Positions 14,835-24,630 of a stretch of DNA of 63,969 nt are shown piece by piece. The stretch is taken from NCBI GenBank assembly GCA_047633055.1, contig JBLIEI010000022.1, positions 1 to 63,969 on the forward strand, in the 5' to 3' direction. Source of the DNA: CALJFL01 sp047633055 (GTDB lineage: Bacteria; Pseudomonadota; Gammaproteobacteria; Pseudomonadales; Halieaceae). Within the stretch, counting starts at the first letter, position 1. Each line of letters begins with the position of its first letter. The position numbers and the translations under genes are program-made. Below the pieces are notes generated by a model, which worked only from the letters and a program-made list of their open reading frames with translations, did not search any database and was not told the DNA's origin.

Positions 14835-16667
14835 ATGTCGACAGATAACGCAGCCATCAGTTTTTCACAGCTGGATCTGCCCCCAGCCCTGCACAAAGCG
14901 CTCAGTGATGTCGGTTATGAGACACCCTCGGCCATCCAGGCAATGACCATCCCCTATCTTCTTGCTGGAGAAGATCTGGTCGGCCAGGCACAGACGGGCA
15001 CGGGTAAAACGGCGGCTTTTGCTTTACCAGCGCTGGCTCGTCTGGATATGAAACAGAAAACGCCACAGGTGCTGGTTTTGGCGCCGACCCGAGAATTGGC
15101 GATCCAGGTTGCTGAGGCTTTCCAGAAGTATGCGAATCATATTAAGGGTTTTCATGTTCTTCCTCTATACGGCGGCTCCGATATGCGCGCCCAACTGCGC
15201 CAGTTGCAACGTGGTGTGCAGGTCATTGTGGGCACCCCTGGACGGGTTATGGACCATATGCGTCGCGGTTCGCTGGATCTCTCTGGATTGAAGACCCTGG
15301 TTCTGGACGAGGCAGATGAAATGCTGCGTATGGGTTTTATCGATGATGTCGAGTGGATACTTGAAAAGACACCCGCGAAGCGGCAGATCGCACTGTTTTC
15401 CGCCACCATGCCCGACGCTATCCGGCGCATCGCAAAAAACCATTTGAGCGATCCCAAGGAAGTCACCATCAAGATGACGGCAGTGGCTAATAACGCCATT
15501 CGCCAACGCGTGTGGATGTTAGCTGGTGCGAACAAACTGGATGCTTTGACTCGCATTCTTGAAGTAGAGGACTTCGACGGCGTTATTGTGTTTGTGCGTA
15601 CCCGAATTGCTACGGTTGAATTGTCCGAGAAACTTGCTGCCAGAGGATATTCCACGGCGCCGTTAAACGGCGATATTCCCCAACAACAGCGCGAAAAGAC
15701 GGTCGATGGGCTTAAAAAGGGCCGTCTGGATATTTTAGTGGCTACAGATGTGGCGGCCCGCGGTCTGGACGTCAAGCGTATTAGCCACGTCATTAACTAC
15801 GACATTCCCTATGATGTGGAAGCCTATGTTCACCGTATCGGGCGTACCGGTCGCGCGGGGCGCACTGGAGATGCCATTTTATTTGCGGCTAATCGTGAGC
15901 GTCGCCTGCTACGGGCGATTGAAAAAGCGACCGGTAATGACCTCGAAAAAATGGAGTTGCCTACCGCCGGGGAAGTCAGCGATAAAAGAGCCGAGCGCTT
16001 CAAGCTGCGTATTACCGAGACCCTGGATACACATGAGCTGTCGCTGTTTCGTAAAGTGGTTGAAGAGTACCAGCATGAGTTTGGTGTGCCGGTAATAGAA
16101 ATAGCGGCTGCCCTTGCAGCCATGGCGCAGGGCAAGCAGTCGCTGGTGGCTACTGAAATCAAGGAGACCAGGGCTTCTAATCAAGATGATCGTGGACAAA
16201 AACCTCGCAGCGAGAGAAAAGAGCGCAAAGCAGCGTCCCCCAGAAAATCATCTTCGGACAAAGAATATGCGAAATCTCAACGCGATCCAACGGCTGACGA
16301 ACCTCGTGCTGAAACGCCGCGACGTGAAAGACTGAGTAAGCCTATAGCGGAAGTTGGTATGGAGCGTTTTCGCATTGAGGTGGGACACGAGCACGGCGTT
16401 AAACCCGGCAACATTGTGGGAGCGATAGCGAACGAGGCGGAAATCGACGCGGAGTATATTGGCCGTATTGATATTCAGGATGACCATAGCCTTATCGATC
16501 TGCCGGAAGGCATGCCGAAAGAAGTCTTTAGACAATTACGCAATGTCTGGGTAAGCGGGCAAAAGCTGCAGATCACTCGTCTCGATAAAAACAAGCCGGG
16601 CGGTAAGCCGGTTAAGGGTAAGAGCAACTCCAGCGATAAAAAGAGACCTAAGCCGGATGTAAGCTAG
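14835..16667 (+). CDS. deaD: DEAD-box ATP-dependent RNA helicase DeaD/CsdA
   Basis: The product has 610 residues from ATG 14835, with AAGG seven bases upstream. The helicase core carries AQTGTGKT at 52-59, PTREL, DEAD at 158-161, an SAT motif near 190 and HRIGRTGR near 335. A basic, poorly conserved linker follows (about 450-520). Next comes the DbpA/CsdA RNA-binding domain, beginning MERFRIEVG and including GAIANEAEIDAEYIGRI, and then a Lys-rich tail. The length and C-terminal domain distinguish CsdA from shorter RhlE/RhlB helicases. CsdA assists 50S ribosome assembly and RNA unwinding in the cold. Confidence 0.93.
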   Translation: MSTDNAAISFSQLDLPPALHKALSDVGYETPSAIQAMTIPYLLAGEDLVGQAQTGTGKTAAFALPALARLDMKQKTPQVLVLAPTRELAIQVAEAFQKYANHIKGFHVLPLYGGSDMRAQLRQLQRGVQVIVGTPGRVMDHMRRGSLDLSGLKTLVLDEADEMLRMGFIDDVEWILEKTPAKRQIALFSATMPDAIRRIAKNHLSDPKEVTIKMTAVANNAIRQRVWMLAGANKLDALTRILEVEDFDGVIVFVRTRIATVELSEKLAARGYSTAPLNGDIPQQQREKTVDGLKKGRLDILVATDVAARGLDVKRISHVINYDIPYDVEAYVHRIGRTGRAGRTGDAILFAANRERRLLRAIEKATGNDLEKMELPTAGEVSDKRAERFKLRITETLDTHELSLFRKVVEEYQHEFGVPVIEIAAALAAMAQGKQSLVATEIKETRASNQDDRGQKPRSERKERKAASPRKSSSDKEYAKSQRDPTADEPRAETPRRERLSKPIAEVGMERFRIEVGHEHGVKPGNIVGAIANEAEIDAEYIGRIDIQDDHSLIDLPEGMPKEVFRQLRNVWVSGQKLQITRLDKNKPGGKPVKGKSNSSDKKRPKPDVS

Positions 16668-16670
16668 TGC

Positions 16671-16702
16671 CTGTCCGAAGGACAGCCCGCCTTCAAAAGG
16701 CG
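16671..16702. terminator. double hairpin between convergent deaD and LysR genes
   Basis: Two perfect 6-bp hairpins lie in tandem: CTGTCC with GGACAG (16671-16685) and CGCCTT with AAGGCG (16688-16702), each with a 3-base loop. They sit three bases after the deaD stop, between convergent genes. There is no T-run, so intrinsic termination is uncertain. Confidence 0.4.
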
Positions 16703-16755
16703 ATATGTCAGGTAGCGCGGATGCCCGCCCCGCTGAATTTATTCCGCCAATACTA

Positions 16756-17640
16756 CTACCCAAGGTTGGCCGAATCACTGGCCAGGTAGTTGACGAACAA
16801 ACGCACTTTGGCGGATAGGTGCCGGTTGTGGGGGTATACGGCCCACACGCCGATATCGGTCGGTTTGAATTCTTCCAAAATGGGTGTCAGTTGGCCCGTG
16901 CCAAGCGCCTCATCGAGATAAAAAGAGGGTAGCTGTACCAGGCCCAGACCCTGTAGTGCCGCGTGTAAAAGCGCTCTTCCATTATTGCTACGCCAATTTC
17001 CGTCAACCGGTACATCAAAGTTCCTACCGTCTTCCCGAAACCGCCAGGTTGGCAGAGTGCCACGCAGGCAGTTGTGATTAGTCAGCGCGTGAATGCTCGC
17101 GGGTACTCCCTGGCTGGCAAGATATGCTGGTGAGCCACAGGTCAGTAATTGACGGCTGCAGATACGCCTCGCTATCAGTGAGGAGTCTTTAAGAGTGCCA
17201 GCCCGGATGGCGAGGTCGTAGCCGTCGGAGATCAAATCGATGAGCCGATTACTGAAGTCCAGTTCAACCGTCAGGCCGGCATGCTGCTGCATGAACCGGA
17301 TAGCGGCGGGCGCGATGTAGTCTTCACCAAAGGCACCCGCCACCGATATTCTGAGAATACCTCGGGGGCGCTCTTGTAAGTCCGTGACGGCCTGTTCGGC
17401 GTCTTCCAGGCCGTCTAGAATGTCTTTGCAGCGCAGGTGAAATGCCTTGCCTACCTCGGTCAACGAGATTTTGCGAGTAGTTCGTAGCAGCAGTTGCGCG
17501 TCAAGCCGGTTTTCGAGTGAACTGACTTGGCGACTAATGTGCGAGCGAGACACTCCCAGAGCGTCGGCAGCGCTGGTGAAGCTGCCGAACTGGACTACGC
17601 TAACAAAGGCTTCTATATGTTCCCAACGACGATTCGCCAT
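16756..17640 (-). CDS. LysR family transcriptional regulator, likely regulator of frmA/fds
   Basis: The product has 294 residues from ATG 17640; a GTG five codons upstream is an alternative. The N-terminal winged helix-turn-helix (about residues 5-60) reads FTSAADALGVSRSHISRQVSSLE. The effector domain starts GILRISVAGAFGEDYIAPAA. It is divergent from class III alcohol dehydrogenase, a common arrangement for formaldehyde-responsive control. The shared 126-bp gap is the expected binding region; I could not pick out a definite T-N11-A site. Confidence 0.87.
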   Translation of the reverse strand: MANRRWEHIEAFVSVVQFGSFTSAADALGVSRSHISRQVSSLENRLDAQLLLRTTRKISLTEVGKAFHLRCKDILDGLEDAEQAVTDLQERPRGILRISVAGAFGEDYIAPAAIRFMQQHAGLTVELDFSNRLIDLISDGYDLAIRAGTLKDSSLIARRICSRQLLTCGSPAYLASQGVPASIHALTNHNCLRGTLPTWRFREDGRNFDVPVDGNWRSNNGRALLHAALQGLGLVQLPSFYLDEALGTGQLTPILEEFKPTDIGVWAVYPHNRHLSAKVRLFVNYLASDSANLG

Positions 17641-17766
17641 GGTCTGATCCACCAATTGTTGTGTCGGAGTAAACAGTGATGTCTTGAAATAGCTGTTTAT
17701 CTTTTCTAGTGTAACTAATTAAATGAAGTGTTCAATAGCAGTGTTCCGAAAACGAGAGGATAAACC

Positions 17767-18873
17767 ATGAAAACACGTGCAGCCGTCGCATTTGCGGCGG
17801 GCAAACCCCTGGAAATAGTCGATGTGGATTTGGAAGGACCCAAAGCTGGTGAGGTTTTGGTCGAAATAAAGGCTACTGGCGTTTGTCATACGGACGCTTT
17901 TACGCTGTCGGGCGACGATCCAGAAGGCGCCTTCCCCGCCATCCTGGGCCATGAGGGCGCCGGCGTCGTGGTGGAAGTCGGTCCCGGAGTTACCGGCTTA
18001 AGGCCGGGTGATCACGTTATCCCGCTGTACACCCCGGAATGCAGAACCTGTGATTTTTGTCTAAATCCGAAGACCAATTTATGCCAATCGATTCGGGAAA
18101 CCCAGGGCCAGGGCTTAATGCCCGACGGCACCAGTCGTTTCTCTCTGGATGGAGAGCCCATACTTCACTATATGGGCTGCTCGACGTTTGCCAATCACAC
18201 TGTGCTGCCGGAAGTGGCGCTGGCGAAAGTGCGAGAAGACGCGCCCTTCGACAAAATTTGTTACATCGGCTGTGGCGTTACTACGGGCATCGGTGCTGTC
18301 GCGTTTACGATGAAAGTGGAGCCCGGTTCTACCGTCGCAGTTTTCGGCCTGGGCGGTATTGGCCTCAATGTTATTCAGGGTGCCCAGATGGTAGGAGCTA
18401 CCCGAATAATTGGCATCGATCTGAATCCGAGTAAGATTGCTCTGGCCAAGAAGTTCGGCATGACAGATTTTGTTAATCCCTCAGAGCACGAGAATCTGGT
18501 GGACCACCTGATTCAAATGACGGGCGGTGGCGTTGATTACAGCTTTGAATGTATCGGTAATGTCGATGTGATGCGCCAAGCCCTTGAGTGCTGTCACAAG
18601 GGTTGGGGACAGAGTTGCATCGTTGGTGTTGCCGGCGCAGGTAAGGAGATTTCGACTAGACCGTTTCAATTGGTCACCGGACGCTCCTGGCGTGGCACCG
18701 CATTTGGCGGTGCTCGCGGACGTACAGATGTACCGCGAATTGTGGACTGGTATATGGAAGGCAAGATTAATATTGATGATCTGATTACGCATACTATGCC
18801 GCTGGATGATATTAACAAGGCCTTTGATCTGATGCATTCCGGGGAGAGTATTCGCTCGGTTGTCCTTTACTAG
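17767..18873 (+). CDS. frmA: S-(hydroxymethyl)glutathione dehydrogenase / class III alcohol dehydrogenase
   Basis: The 368-residue length is the standard for class III ADH. Catalytic zinc ligands C40 and H62 (GHEGAG) are visible. The structural zinc set is C92, C95, C98 and C106. The NAD-binding GLGGIG is near residue 195. The enzyme oxidises S-hydroxymethylglutathione, the spontaneous adduct of formaldehyde and glutathione, to S-formylglutathione. It is also a GSNO reductase. GAGAGGA lies just before the start. It appears to head a transcript running into fdsG after 50 bases. No S-formylglutathione hydrolase gene (frmB/fghA) is found nearby. Confidence 0.95.
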   Translation: MKTRAAVAFAAGKPLEIVDVDLEGPKAGEVLVEIKATGVCHTDAFTLSGDDPEGAFPAILGHEGAGVVVEVGPGVTGLRPGDHVIPLYTPECRTCDFCLNPKTNLCQSIRETQGQGLMPDGTSRFSLDGEPILHYMGCSTFANHTVLPEVALAKVREDAPFDKICYIGCGVTTGIGAVAFTMKVEPGSTVAVFGLGGIGLNVIQGAQMVGATRIIGIDLNPSKIALAKKFGMTDFVNPSEHENLVDHLIQMTGGGVDYSFECIGNVDVMRQALECCHKGWGQSCIVGVAGAGKEISTRPFQLVTGRSWRGTAFGGARGRTDVPRIVDWYMEGKINIDDLITHTMPLDDINKAFDLMHSGESIRSVVLY

Positions 18874-18923
18874 GATATGCTGTGGTGATGAGGTAAATAT
18901 CGTGTCTCTATGTTACTGACGGG

Positions 18924-19406
18924 GTGATTGGATTGCAGGAAAAATCAGTAGTATCACAGGCCATCGCGCGCTATCGGGACACGCCTGGTGGTCTCTTGCC
19001 GCTACTGCATGCGGTACAGGGCGCGCTGGGATTTATTCCAACGGACTCAGTGCGGGACATCGCCACAGCACTGAATTTATCCCGGGCAGAGGTGCACGGT
19101 GTTATCAGTTTCTATCACGACTTTCGCACTGAGCCAGGCGGCGCACATACGCTGCAAATCTGTCGCGCTGAAGCCTGCCAGGCAGTGGGCGGTCGTGCAC
19201 TGGCACAGCATGCCAAATCAAGTTTGGGTATCGACTTTGGTGAAACTACGACAGACGGCCAGATTACTCTAGAGCCCGTTTACTGCCTCGGCAATTGTGC
19301 CTGTTCACCCTCGATTAGAATTGATGGAGATATTTATGCGCGGGTTGATGGCGCACGTCTGGATGCGCTGTTGACGCCATTGCGAGCAGAAGGTGGTTCG
19401 GAATGA
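18924..19406 (+). CDS. fdsG: NAD-dependent formate dehydrogenase gamma subunit (NuoE-like)
   Basis: The product has 160 residues with a thioredoxin-like [2Fe-2S] fold. The cluster cysteines appear as CRAEAC in the middle and CLGNCAC near residue 120. It resembles NuoE and the gamma subunit of Cupriavidus/Rhodobacter FDH, and it helps to pass electrons to the FMN site of FdsB. It starts at GTG 18924 with a poor ribosome site. It overlaps fdsB by four bases (ATGA). Confidence 0.9.
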   Translation: MIGLQEKSVVSQAIARYRDTPGGLLPLLHAVQGALGFIPTDSVRDIATALNLSRAEVHGVISFYHDFRTEPGGAHTLQICRAEACQAVGGRALAQHAKSSLGIDFGETTTDGQITLEPVYCLGNCACSPSIRIDGDIYARVDGARLDALLTPLRAEGGSE

Positions 19407-20932
19407 GCTTGCGCGTCTACATCCCACGAGACACCACGGCCCTGGCGCTGGGGGCAGACGACATTGCAACAACGCTCGTCGCGTCTGCTGCATCGCGTCA
19501 CTTACCTGTTGAACTGGTGCGCAATGGCTCGCGCGGTGCGTTCTGGCTCGAACCACTGTTGGAGGTTGAAATTGAAGAACAGCGGCTGGCCTTTGGTCCG
19601 CTTCAATTGGAGGATGTAGAGTCTCTGCTGGATGCGCTAGCTGATGACCCTCGGTCCCACCCACGTTATGTGGGTCCGGTGGATGATATTCCCTATCTGG
19701 CTGAACAGCAGCGTCTCACTTTTGCCCGGGCGGGCGTGGGCGATCCACTGTGCCTCGACAGTTACCTCGCTCAGAACGGCTTTGCAGGTCTTGAACGGGC
19801 TATCAGTTTGCAACCACAGCAGATTGTCGACGAAGTCAGGGAGTCGGGCTTGCGCGGACGCGGGGGTGCCGCTTTTCCTGCAGGCATTAAATGGCAGACG
19901 GTGCTGGACGCTCCGGGAGCGAAAAAATATATTGTCTGTAATGCCGATGAGGGGGACTCAGGTACTTTCGCCGATAGGTTGCTAATGGAAGCCGACCCTC
20001 TGCAGTTGATTGAGGGCATGGTGATTGCCGGGCTCGCGGTGGGTGCAACTCAAGGTTATATTTATTTACGTTCTGAGTACCCCAGGGCTCACGAAATACT
20101 GACCGCGGCGATAGAGATTGCCACAGACGCCAGTTATTTGGGTGTTGATGTTTGTGGCAGTGGCCATTGTTTCAACCTTGAGGTTCGACTCGGTGCCGGT
20201 GCTTATATTTGCGGCGAGGAAACGGCACTGCTGGATAGCCTGGAAGGAAAGCGGGGCATGGTGCGGGTGAAACCGCCGCTGCCGGCGCTCGAGGGCTTAT
20301 TCGGCAAGCCTACGGTGGTTAATAACGTATTGACTCTGGCTGCAGCAACTACCGTCATGGCGGAAGGCCACCAGCATTACGCGAATTTCGGCACAGGTCG
20401 ATCGCGCGGTACGCTGACTGTGCAGTTGGCTGGCAATATTGCCCAGGGTGGTTTGATCGAACTTCCTTACGGTGTGACTTTGCGCCAGGTCCTGGATAAA
20501 TTCGGTGGCGGTACGCGCAGCGGTCGGCCGATGAGAGCGATTCAGGCGGGTGGTCCGCTTGGGGCCTACTTGCCTGAATCTTTTTGGGACACACCGCTGG
20601 ACTATGAAGCTTTTGCAGAGGTTGGTGCAATGCTGGGTCACGGCGGCCTGGTAGTGTTTGATGATACGGTAGACATGAGCACACAGGCTCGTTTTGCAAT
20701 GGAATTTTGTGCAGTGGAATCCTGTGGTAAATGTACGCCTTGTCGTATTGGTTCGGTGCGGGGCCTGGAAGTTATAGACAAGATCATCGCCCAGGAAGAG
20801 CCGGAAAAAAATGAGATCCTGCTGCGAGACCTTTGCGACACTATGGAGCACGGTTCTTTGTGTGCGATGGGCGGTTTAACCCCGTCACCCGTGCGCAGTG
20901 CGCTGGATTTTTTTGCTGAAGATTTCACCTGA
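19403..20932 (+). CDS. fdsB: NAD-dependent formate dehydrogenase beta subunit (NuoF-like)
   Basis: The product has 509 residues. A thioredoxin-like N-terminal region precedes the NuoF-type FMN/NADH domain: GLRGRGGAAFPAGIKW near 150, NADEGDSGTFADR near 180 and GAGAYICGEETALLDSLEG near 270. Near residue 440 the 4Fe-4S motif reads ESCGKCTPCRIGS. This subunit reduces NAD+ with electrons from formate oxidation. Its start overlaps the fdsG stop. Confidence 0.93.
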   Translation: MSLRVYIPRDTTALALGADDIATTLVASAASRHLPVELVRNGSRGAFWLEPLLEVEIEEQRLAFGPLQLEDVESLLDALADDPRSHPRYVGPVDDIPYLAEQQRLTFARAGVGDPLCLDSYLAQNGFAGLERAISLQPQQIVDEVRESGLRGRGGAAFPAGIKWQTVLDAPGAKKYIVCNADEGDSGTFADRLLMEADPLQLIEGMVIAGLAVGATQGYIYLRSEYPRAHEILTAAIEIATDASYLGVDVCGSGHCFNLEVRLGAGAYICGEETALLDSLEGKRGMVRVKPPLPALEGLFGKPTVVNNVLTLAAATTVMAEGHQHYANFGTGRSRGTLTVQLAGNIAQGGLIELPYGVTLRQVLDKFGGGTRSGRPMRAIQAGGPLGAYLPESFWDTPLDYEAFAEVGAMLGHGGLVVFDDTVDMSTQARFAMEFCAVESCGKCTPCRIGSVRGLEVIDKIIAQEEPEKNEILLRDLCDTMEHGSLCAMGGLTPSPVRSALDFFAEDFT

Positions 20933-20973
20933 GGTCTCGCACGTATGGCGAGGTCTAGGCTCGGAGTAAGACG

Positions 20974-23823
20974 ATGCTACAATTTTACGAACCAGATAAA
21001 GACTACGGTACGCCTTTTCGCCAGTCGCAGGACCAGATTGCGCTGACCATTGATGGCGTGGTTGTGGAGGTCCCTGAGGGTTCTTCGGTGATGCACGCCG
21101 CGGCTCAAGCGGGGATTAAAGTCCCAAGACTCTGCGCTACAGACTCGCTAGAGCCCTTTGGCTCCTGTCGTGTCTGTCTGGTTGAGATCGACGGGCGCAA
21201 GGGGTATCCGGCTTCCTGTACCACTACGGTTACTGCTGGTATGCAGGTTCGTACGCAGACGCCAAAACTCGAAACTCTGCGTCGCAGCGTAATGGAACTG
21301 TATATCTCTGACCATCCTCTGGATTGCCTTACCTGTCCGGTCAATGGCGATTGTGAATTACAGGACACGGCCGGCGAGTTGGGCCTGCGGGAAGTCCGGT
21401 ACGGCTTTGATGGCGCCAATCATCTGCAGGCTGAGAAGGATGAGTCCAATCCTTATTTTACCTTCGATCCAGCCAAGTGCATTGTCTGTTCGCGCTGTGT
21501 GCGAGCCTGCGAAGAAGTGCAGGGCACATTCGCTCTGACTATAGACGGACGTGGTTTTCAATCGAAAGTTAGCGCCGGGCAAGCTGATTCTTTCATGGAC
21601 TCGGATTGTGTGTCCTGCGGTGCTTGCGTCACCGCGTGTCCAACCGCGACCCTAACCGAGAACAACATTATTGCCCGGGGTATTCCAGAGCACAGTGTCG
21701 TTACCACTTGCGCCTACTGTGGTGTGGGTTGTGCCTTCAAAGCCGAAGTGCGAGGCAATACGGTGGTGCGTATGACGCCGCACAAAGACGGCAAGGCGAA
21801 TGAGGGGCACGCTTGTGTGAAAGGCCGATTCGCATTTGGATACGCGACGCACAAGGATCGTATTACCTCACCGATGATTCGCGACAGTATCGACCAGCCC
21901 TGGCAGGTGGTGACCTGGGAGCAGGCTATTGAGTATGCAGCCCGTCGCTTCCGGGAAATTCAGGATCAACACGGACGTAACAGCATCGGTGCAATCAGTT
22001 CTTCACGCTGCACTAACGAAGAAGTTTTTCTAGTCCAAAAGCTAGTGCGCTCGGGGTTCGGTAATAACAATATCGATACCTGCGCCCGGGTGTGTCACTC
22101 GCCCACCGGTTATGGTTTGAAAACGACGATGGGAGAGTCAGCGGGTACTCAGACGTTTTCTTCTGTTGATAAGGCCGACGTAATAGTCGTGATCGGTGCA
22201 AACCCCACGGAGGCACATCCGGTTTTCGGCTCGCGGTTGAAGAGGCGACTGCGCCAGGGCGCTGGGTTGATCGTGATTGACCCCAGAAAAACTGACCTGG
22301 TACAGGGCCCGCATGTTGAAGCGGACTTTCACCTGCCGTTGAATCCTGGCACCAATGTAGCGCTACTCAATGCGCTGGCCCACGTCATCGCCACAGAGGA
22401 TTTGTTTGACCGGGAGTTCATCGCCCAGCGCTGCGAAGAGGCAGCGTTTACGGAATGGCTGGAGTTCATTAGAGAGCCTCGTCATTCCCCGGAAGAAAGC
22501 GCAGATGAAACAGGGGTGGACGCGCATGAATTGCGCTCTGCGGCCAGGTTATATGCCGGCGCGACTAACGGGGCAATCTATTATGGCTTGGGTGTGACTG
22601 AGCACAGCCAGGGATCGACAGCGGTGATGGGCATTGCTAACCTTGCGATGCTGACCGGTAATATCGGCCGTGAGGGTGTAGGCGTTAATCCATTGCGCGG
22701 ACAAAACAATGTTCAGGGCGCCTGTGATATGGGGTCTTTTCCTCACGAGCTGCCAGGCTATCGGCATGTTTCTGATCCGGCGGTTCGAGCACAGTTTGAA
22801 CAGGCTTGGGGTGTCACCTTGGACCCTGAGCCCGGTATGCGTATTCCTAATATGTTTGACTCAGCGGTAGACGGAAATTTTCGGGGCTTGTATTGCCAAG
22901 GCGAAGATGTTGCGCAATCTGATCCGAATACGCAGCATGTTGAGGCGGCATTGGGGGCATTGGACTGCTTGGTAGTCCAGGATATATTCCTTAACGAAAC
23001 CGCAAAATTTGCCCATGTGTTTCTACCCGGCTCTTCTTTTCTCGAGAAAAACGGTACCTTTACCAACGCAGAGCGTCGCATTTCGCCGGTACGCAAAGTG
23101 ATGCCCGCCCTGGCAGGTAAAGAGGACTGGGAAGTAACTGTGGCTTTAGCCAACGCGATGGGCTGCTCGATGTCCTACACCCACCCGTCTCAAATAATGG
23201 ATGAGATAGCGCAACTCACACCAACCTTCAGTGGCGTCAGTTATGACAAACTCGACGCTCAGGGCAGTATTCAATGGCCCTGTAATGCGCAGGCTGAAAC
23301 GGGCACCGAGATTATGCATGTGGATAACTTTGTTCGCGGCAAAGGTTACTTTGCGAAGACCGAATTTCTACCCACTGACGAGAGGGCGAATCGTAAATAC
23401 CCCTTGTTACTGACTACTGGCAGGATATTGTCGCAATATAATGTGGGTGCACAGACACGCCGCACCGACAATCTGATCTGGCACGAGGAAGATCGATTGG
23501 AAATACACCCTCATGACGCAGAAGAAACCGGCATCAAGGACAATGACTGGGTCGGTATCAGTAGTCGTGCCGGCAGCACGGTGTTGCGAGCTGAAATTTC
23601 AGAGCGAGTACGCCCGGGTGTTGTGTATACCACTTTTCACCATCCTTTTTCCGGGGCCAATGTGGTCACCACCGACAACTCAGACTGGGCCACTAACTGC
23701 CCCGAATATAAAGTAACTGCCGTCAGTGTGGTCAAAGTTACGCAGCCTTCGGCGTGGCAAGAGCGACAGAAATCGTTCGATAAACAGCAGTTGGGTCTGC
23801 TCGCTGATGCCAGTCGTAGTTAA
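20974..23823 (+). CDS. fdsA: NAD-dependent formate dehydrogenase alpha subunit, molybdopterin-containing
   Basis: The product has 949 residues. The N-terminal [2Fe-2S] domain has C54, C65, C68 and C82. A His/Cys cluster loop carries C118, C121 and C127, then two 4Fe-4S sets at C169/172/175/179 and C212/215/218/222. The NarG-type 4Fe-4S site has C246, C249, C253 and C281. The bis-MGD catalytic domain follows, and C374 in ARVCHSPT, encoded by TGT, is the predicted molybdenum/tungsten ligand, so this is a cysteine and not a selenocysteine enzyme. It oxidises formate to CO2 in the cytoplasm and completes the C1 oxidation path. Confidence 0.95.
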   Translation: MLQFYEPDKDYGTPFRQSQDQIALTIDGVVVEVPEGSSVMHAAAQAGIKVPRLCATDSLEPFGSCRVCLVEIDGRKGYPASCTTTVTAGMQVRTQTPKLETLRRSVMELYISDHPLDCLTCPVNGDCELQDTAGELGLREVRYGFDGANHLQAEKDESNPYFTFDPAKCIVCSRCVRACEEVQGTFALTIDGRGFQSKVSAGQADSFMDSDCVSCGACVTACPTATLTENNIIARGIPEHSVVTTCAYCGVGCAFKAEVRGNTVVRMTPHKDGKANEGHACVKGRFAFGYATHKDRITSPMIRDSIDQPWQVVTWEQAIEYAARRFREIQDQHGRNSIGAISSSRCTNEEVFLVQKLVRSGFGNNNIDTCARVCHSPTGYGLKTTMGESAGTQTFSSVDKADVIVVIGANPTEAHPVFGSRLKRRLRQGAGLIVIDPRKTDLVQGPHVEADFHLPLNPGTNVALLNALAHVIATEDLFDREFIAQRCEEAAFTEWLEFIREPRHSPEESADETGVDAHELRSAARLYAGATNGAIYYGLGVTEHSQGSTAVMGIANLAMLTGNIGREGVGVNPLRGQNNVQGACDMGSFPHELPGYRHVSDPAVRAQFEQAWGVTLDPEPGMRIPNMFDSAVDGNFRGLYCQGEDVAQSDPNTQHVEAALGALDCLVVQDIFLNETAKFAHVFLPGSSFLEKNGTFTNAERRISPVRKVMPALAGKEDWEVTVALANAMGCSMSYTHPSQIMDEIAQLTPTFSGVSYDKLDAQGSIQWPCNAQAETGTEIMHVDNFVRGKGYFAKTEFLPTDERANRKYPLLLTTGRILSQYNVGAQTRRTDNLIWHEEDRLEIHPHDAEETGIKDNDWVGISSRAGSTVLRAEISERVRPGVVYTTFHHPFSGANVVTTDNSDWATNCPEYKVTAVSVVKVTQPSAWQERQKSFDKQQLGLLADASRS

Positions 23824-23825
23824 GT

Positions 23826-24629
23826 ATGCTCTTGGATAAGGGGGTAACCTCGGTGTCCCGCTGGAGCTGGGAGGACGGCAGTGCTACCGCGGATTTCGAT
23901 CAGGTCGTAGAGGAATGCCCGGTGGCGATGGTCTACAACGGAGTGTCGCATGTGGTGATGATGGCGACTCCTGTAGACCTTGAAGAGTTTGCTCTGGGGT
24001 TTGGGCTAACCGAGCAGATATTGGCGTCGCCGGAGCAACTCTTGGACATTGATATACAGCGCCAACCACAGGGCATTGAACTGCACATGACAGTTGTCAA
24101 CGAGGCCTTTGTCGCGCTCAAGCAGCGCCGACGTAATCTGGTAGGGCGCACGGGATGCGGGCTGTGCGGTGCGGAGTCACTGGCGCAGGCGATTCCCGAT
24201 CCGGTTAGCGTAAGTTCTGACGCGGTTTTTGATTTGGCGGCCCTCGAGAACGCGGTGAGCTCCATGCTTGCTCATCAACCCATGAAACAACTCACTGGTT
24301 CTGTACACGGCGCCGCGTTTTGCGATGGTCAGGGTAATGTGGTGGTGCTACGGGAAGATGTTGGACGTCACAATGCGCTGGACAAACTGATTGGCGCGAT
24401 GCAAAAAGAAATTACCGATGAAGGGTTTATCTTGGTGAGTAGTCGGGCCAGCTATGAAATGGTCGCTAAAACTGCACGTGCCGGCGTGTCACTGTTGGCA
24501 GCAGTTTCTGCGCCTACATCGCTGGCGATAGAACAGGCCAATATGGCAGGCATTACGTTGGTCGGTCACGTGCGTGAGGGGCGTCAGGTGATATACACTC
24601 ATCCAGAGAGAGTTCGGGGTCATAGTTGA
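23826..24629 (+). CDS. fdsC: FdhD/FdsC sulfurtransferase, formate dehydrogenase maturation factor
   Basis: This is a 267-residue FdhD-family protein beginning two bases after the fdsA stop. The catalytic cysteine loop C111-G-L-C114 (RTGCGLCGAES) and VLREDVGRHNALDKLIGAM are the family signatures. FdhD proteins bind bis-MGD and transfer sulfur from IscS to it, producing the sulfurated cofactor needed for formate oxidation. Position between fdsA and fdsD matches fdsGBACD operons, so fdsC is the fitting name. Confidence 0.93.
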   Translation: MLLDKGVTSVSRWSWEDGSATADFDQVVEECPVAMVYNGVSHVVMMATPVDLEEFALGFGLTEQILASPEQLLDIDIQRQPQGIELHMTVVNEAFVALKQRRRNLVGRTGCGLCGAESLAQAIPDPVSVSSDAVFDLAALENAVSSMLAHQPMKQLTGSVHGAAFCDGQGNVVVLREDVGRHNALDKLIGAMQKEITDEGFILVSSRASYEMVAKTARAGVSLLAAVSAPTSLAIEQANMAGITLVGHVREGRQVIYTHPERVRGHS

Positions 24630-24630
24630 A

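Noticed and set aside
22084..22104. Selenocysteine in formate dehydrogenase alpha
   Set aside because: The metal-ligand codon in ARVCHSPT is TGT for cysteine; there is no in-frame TGA.
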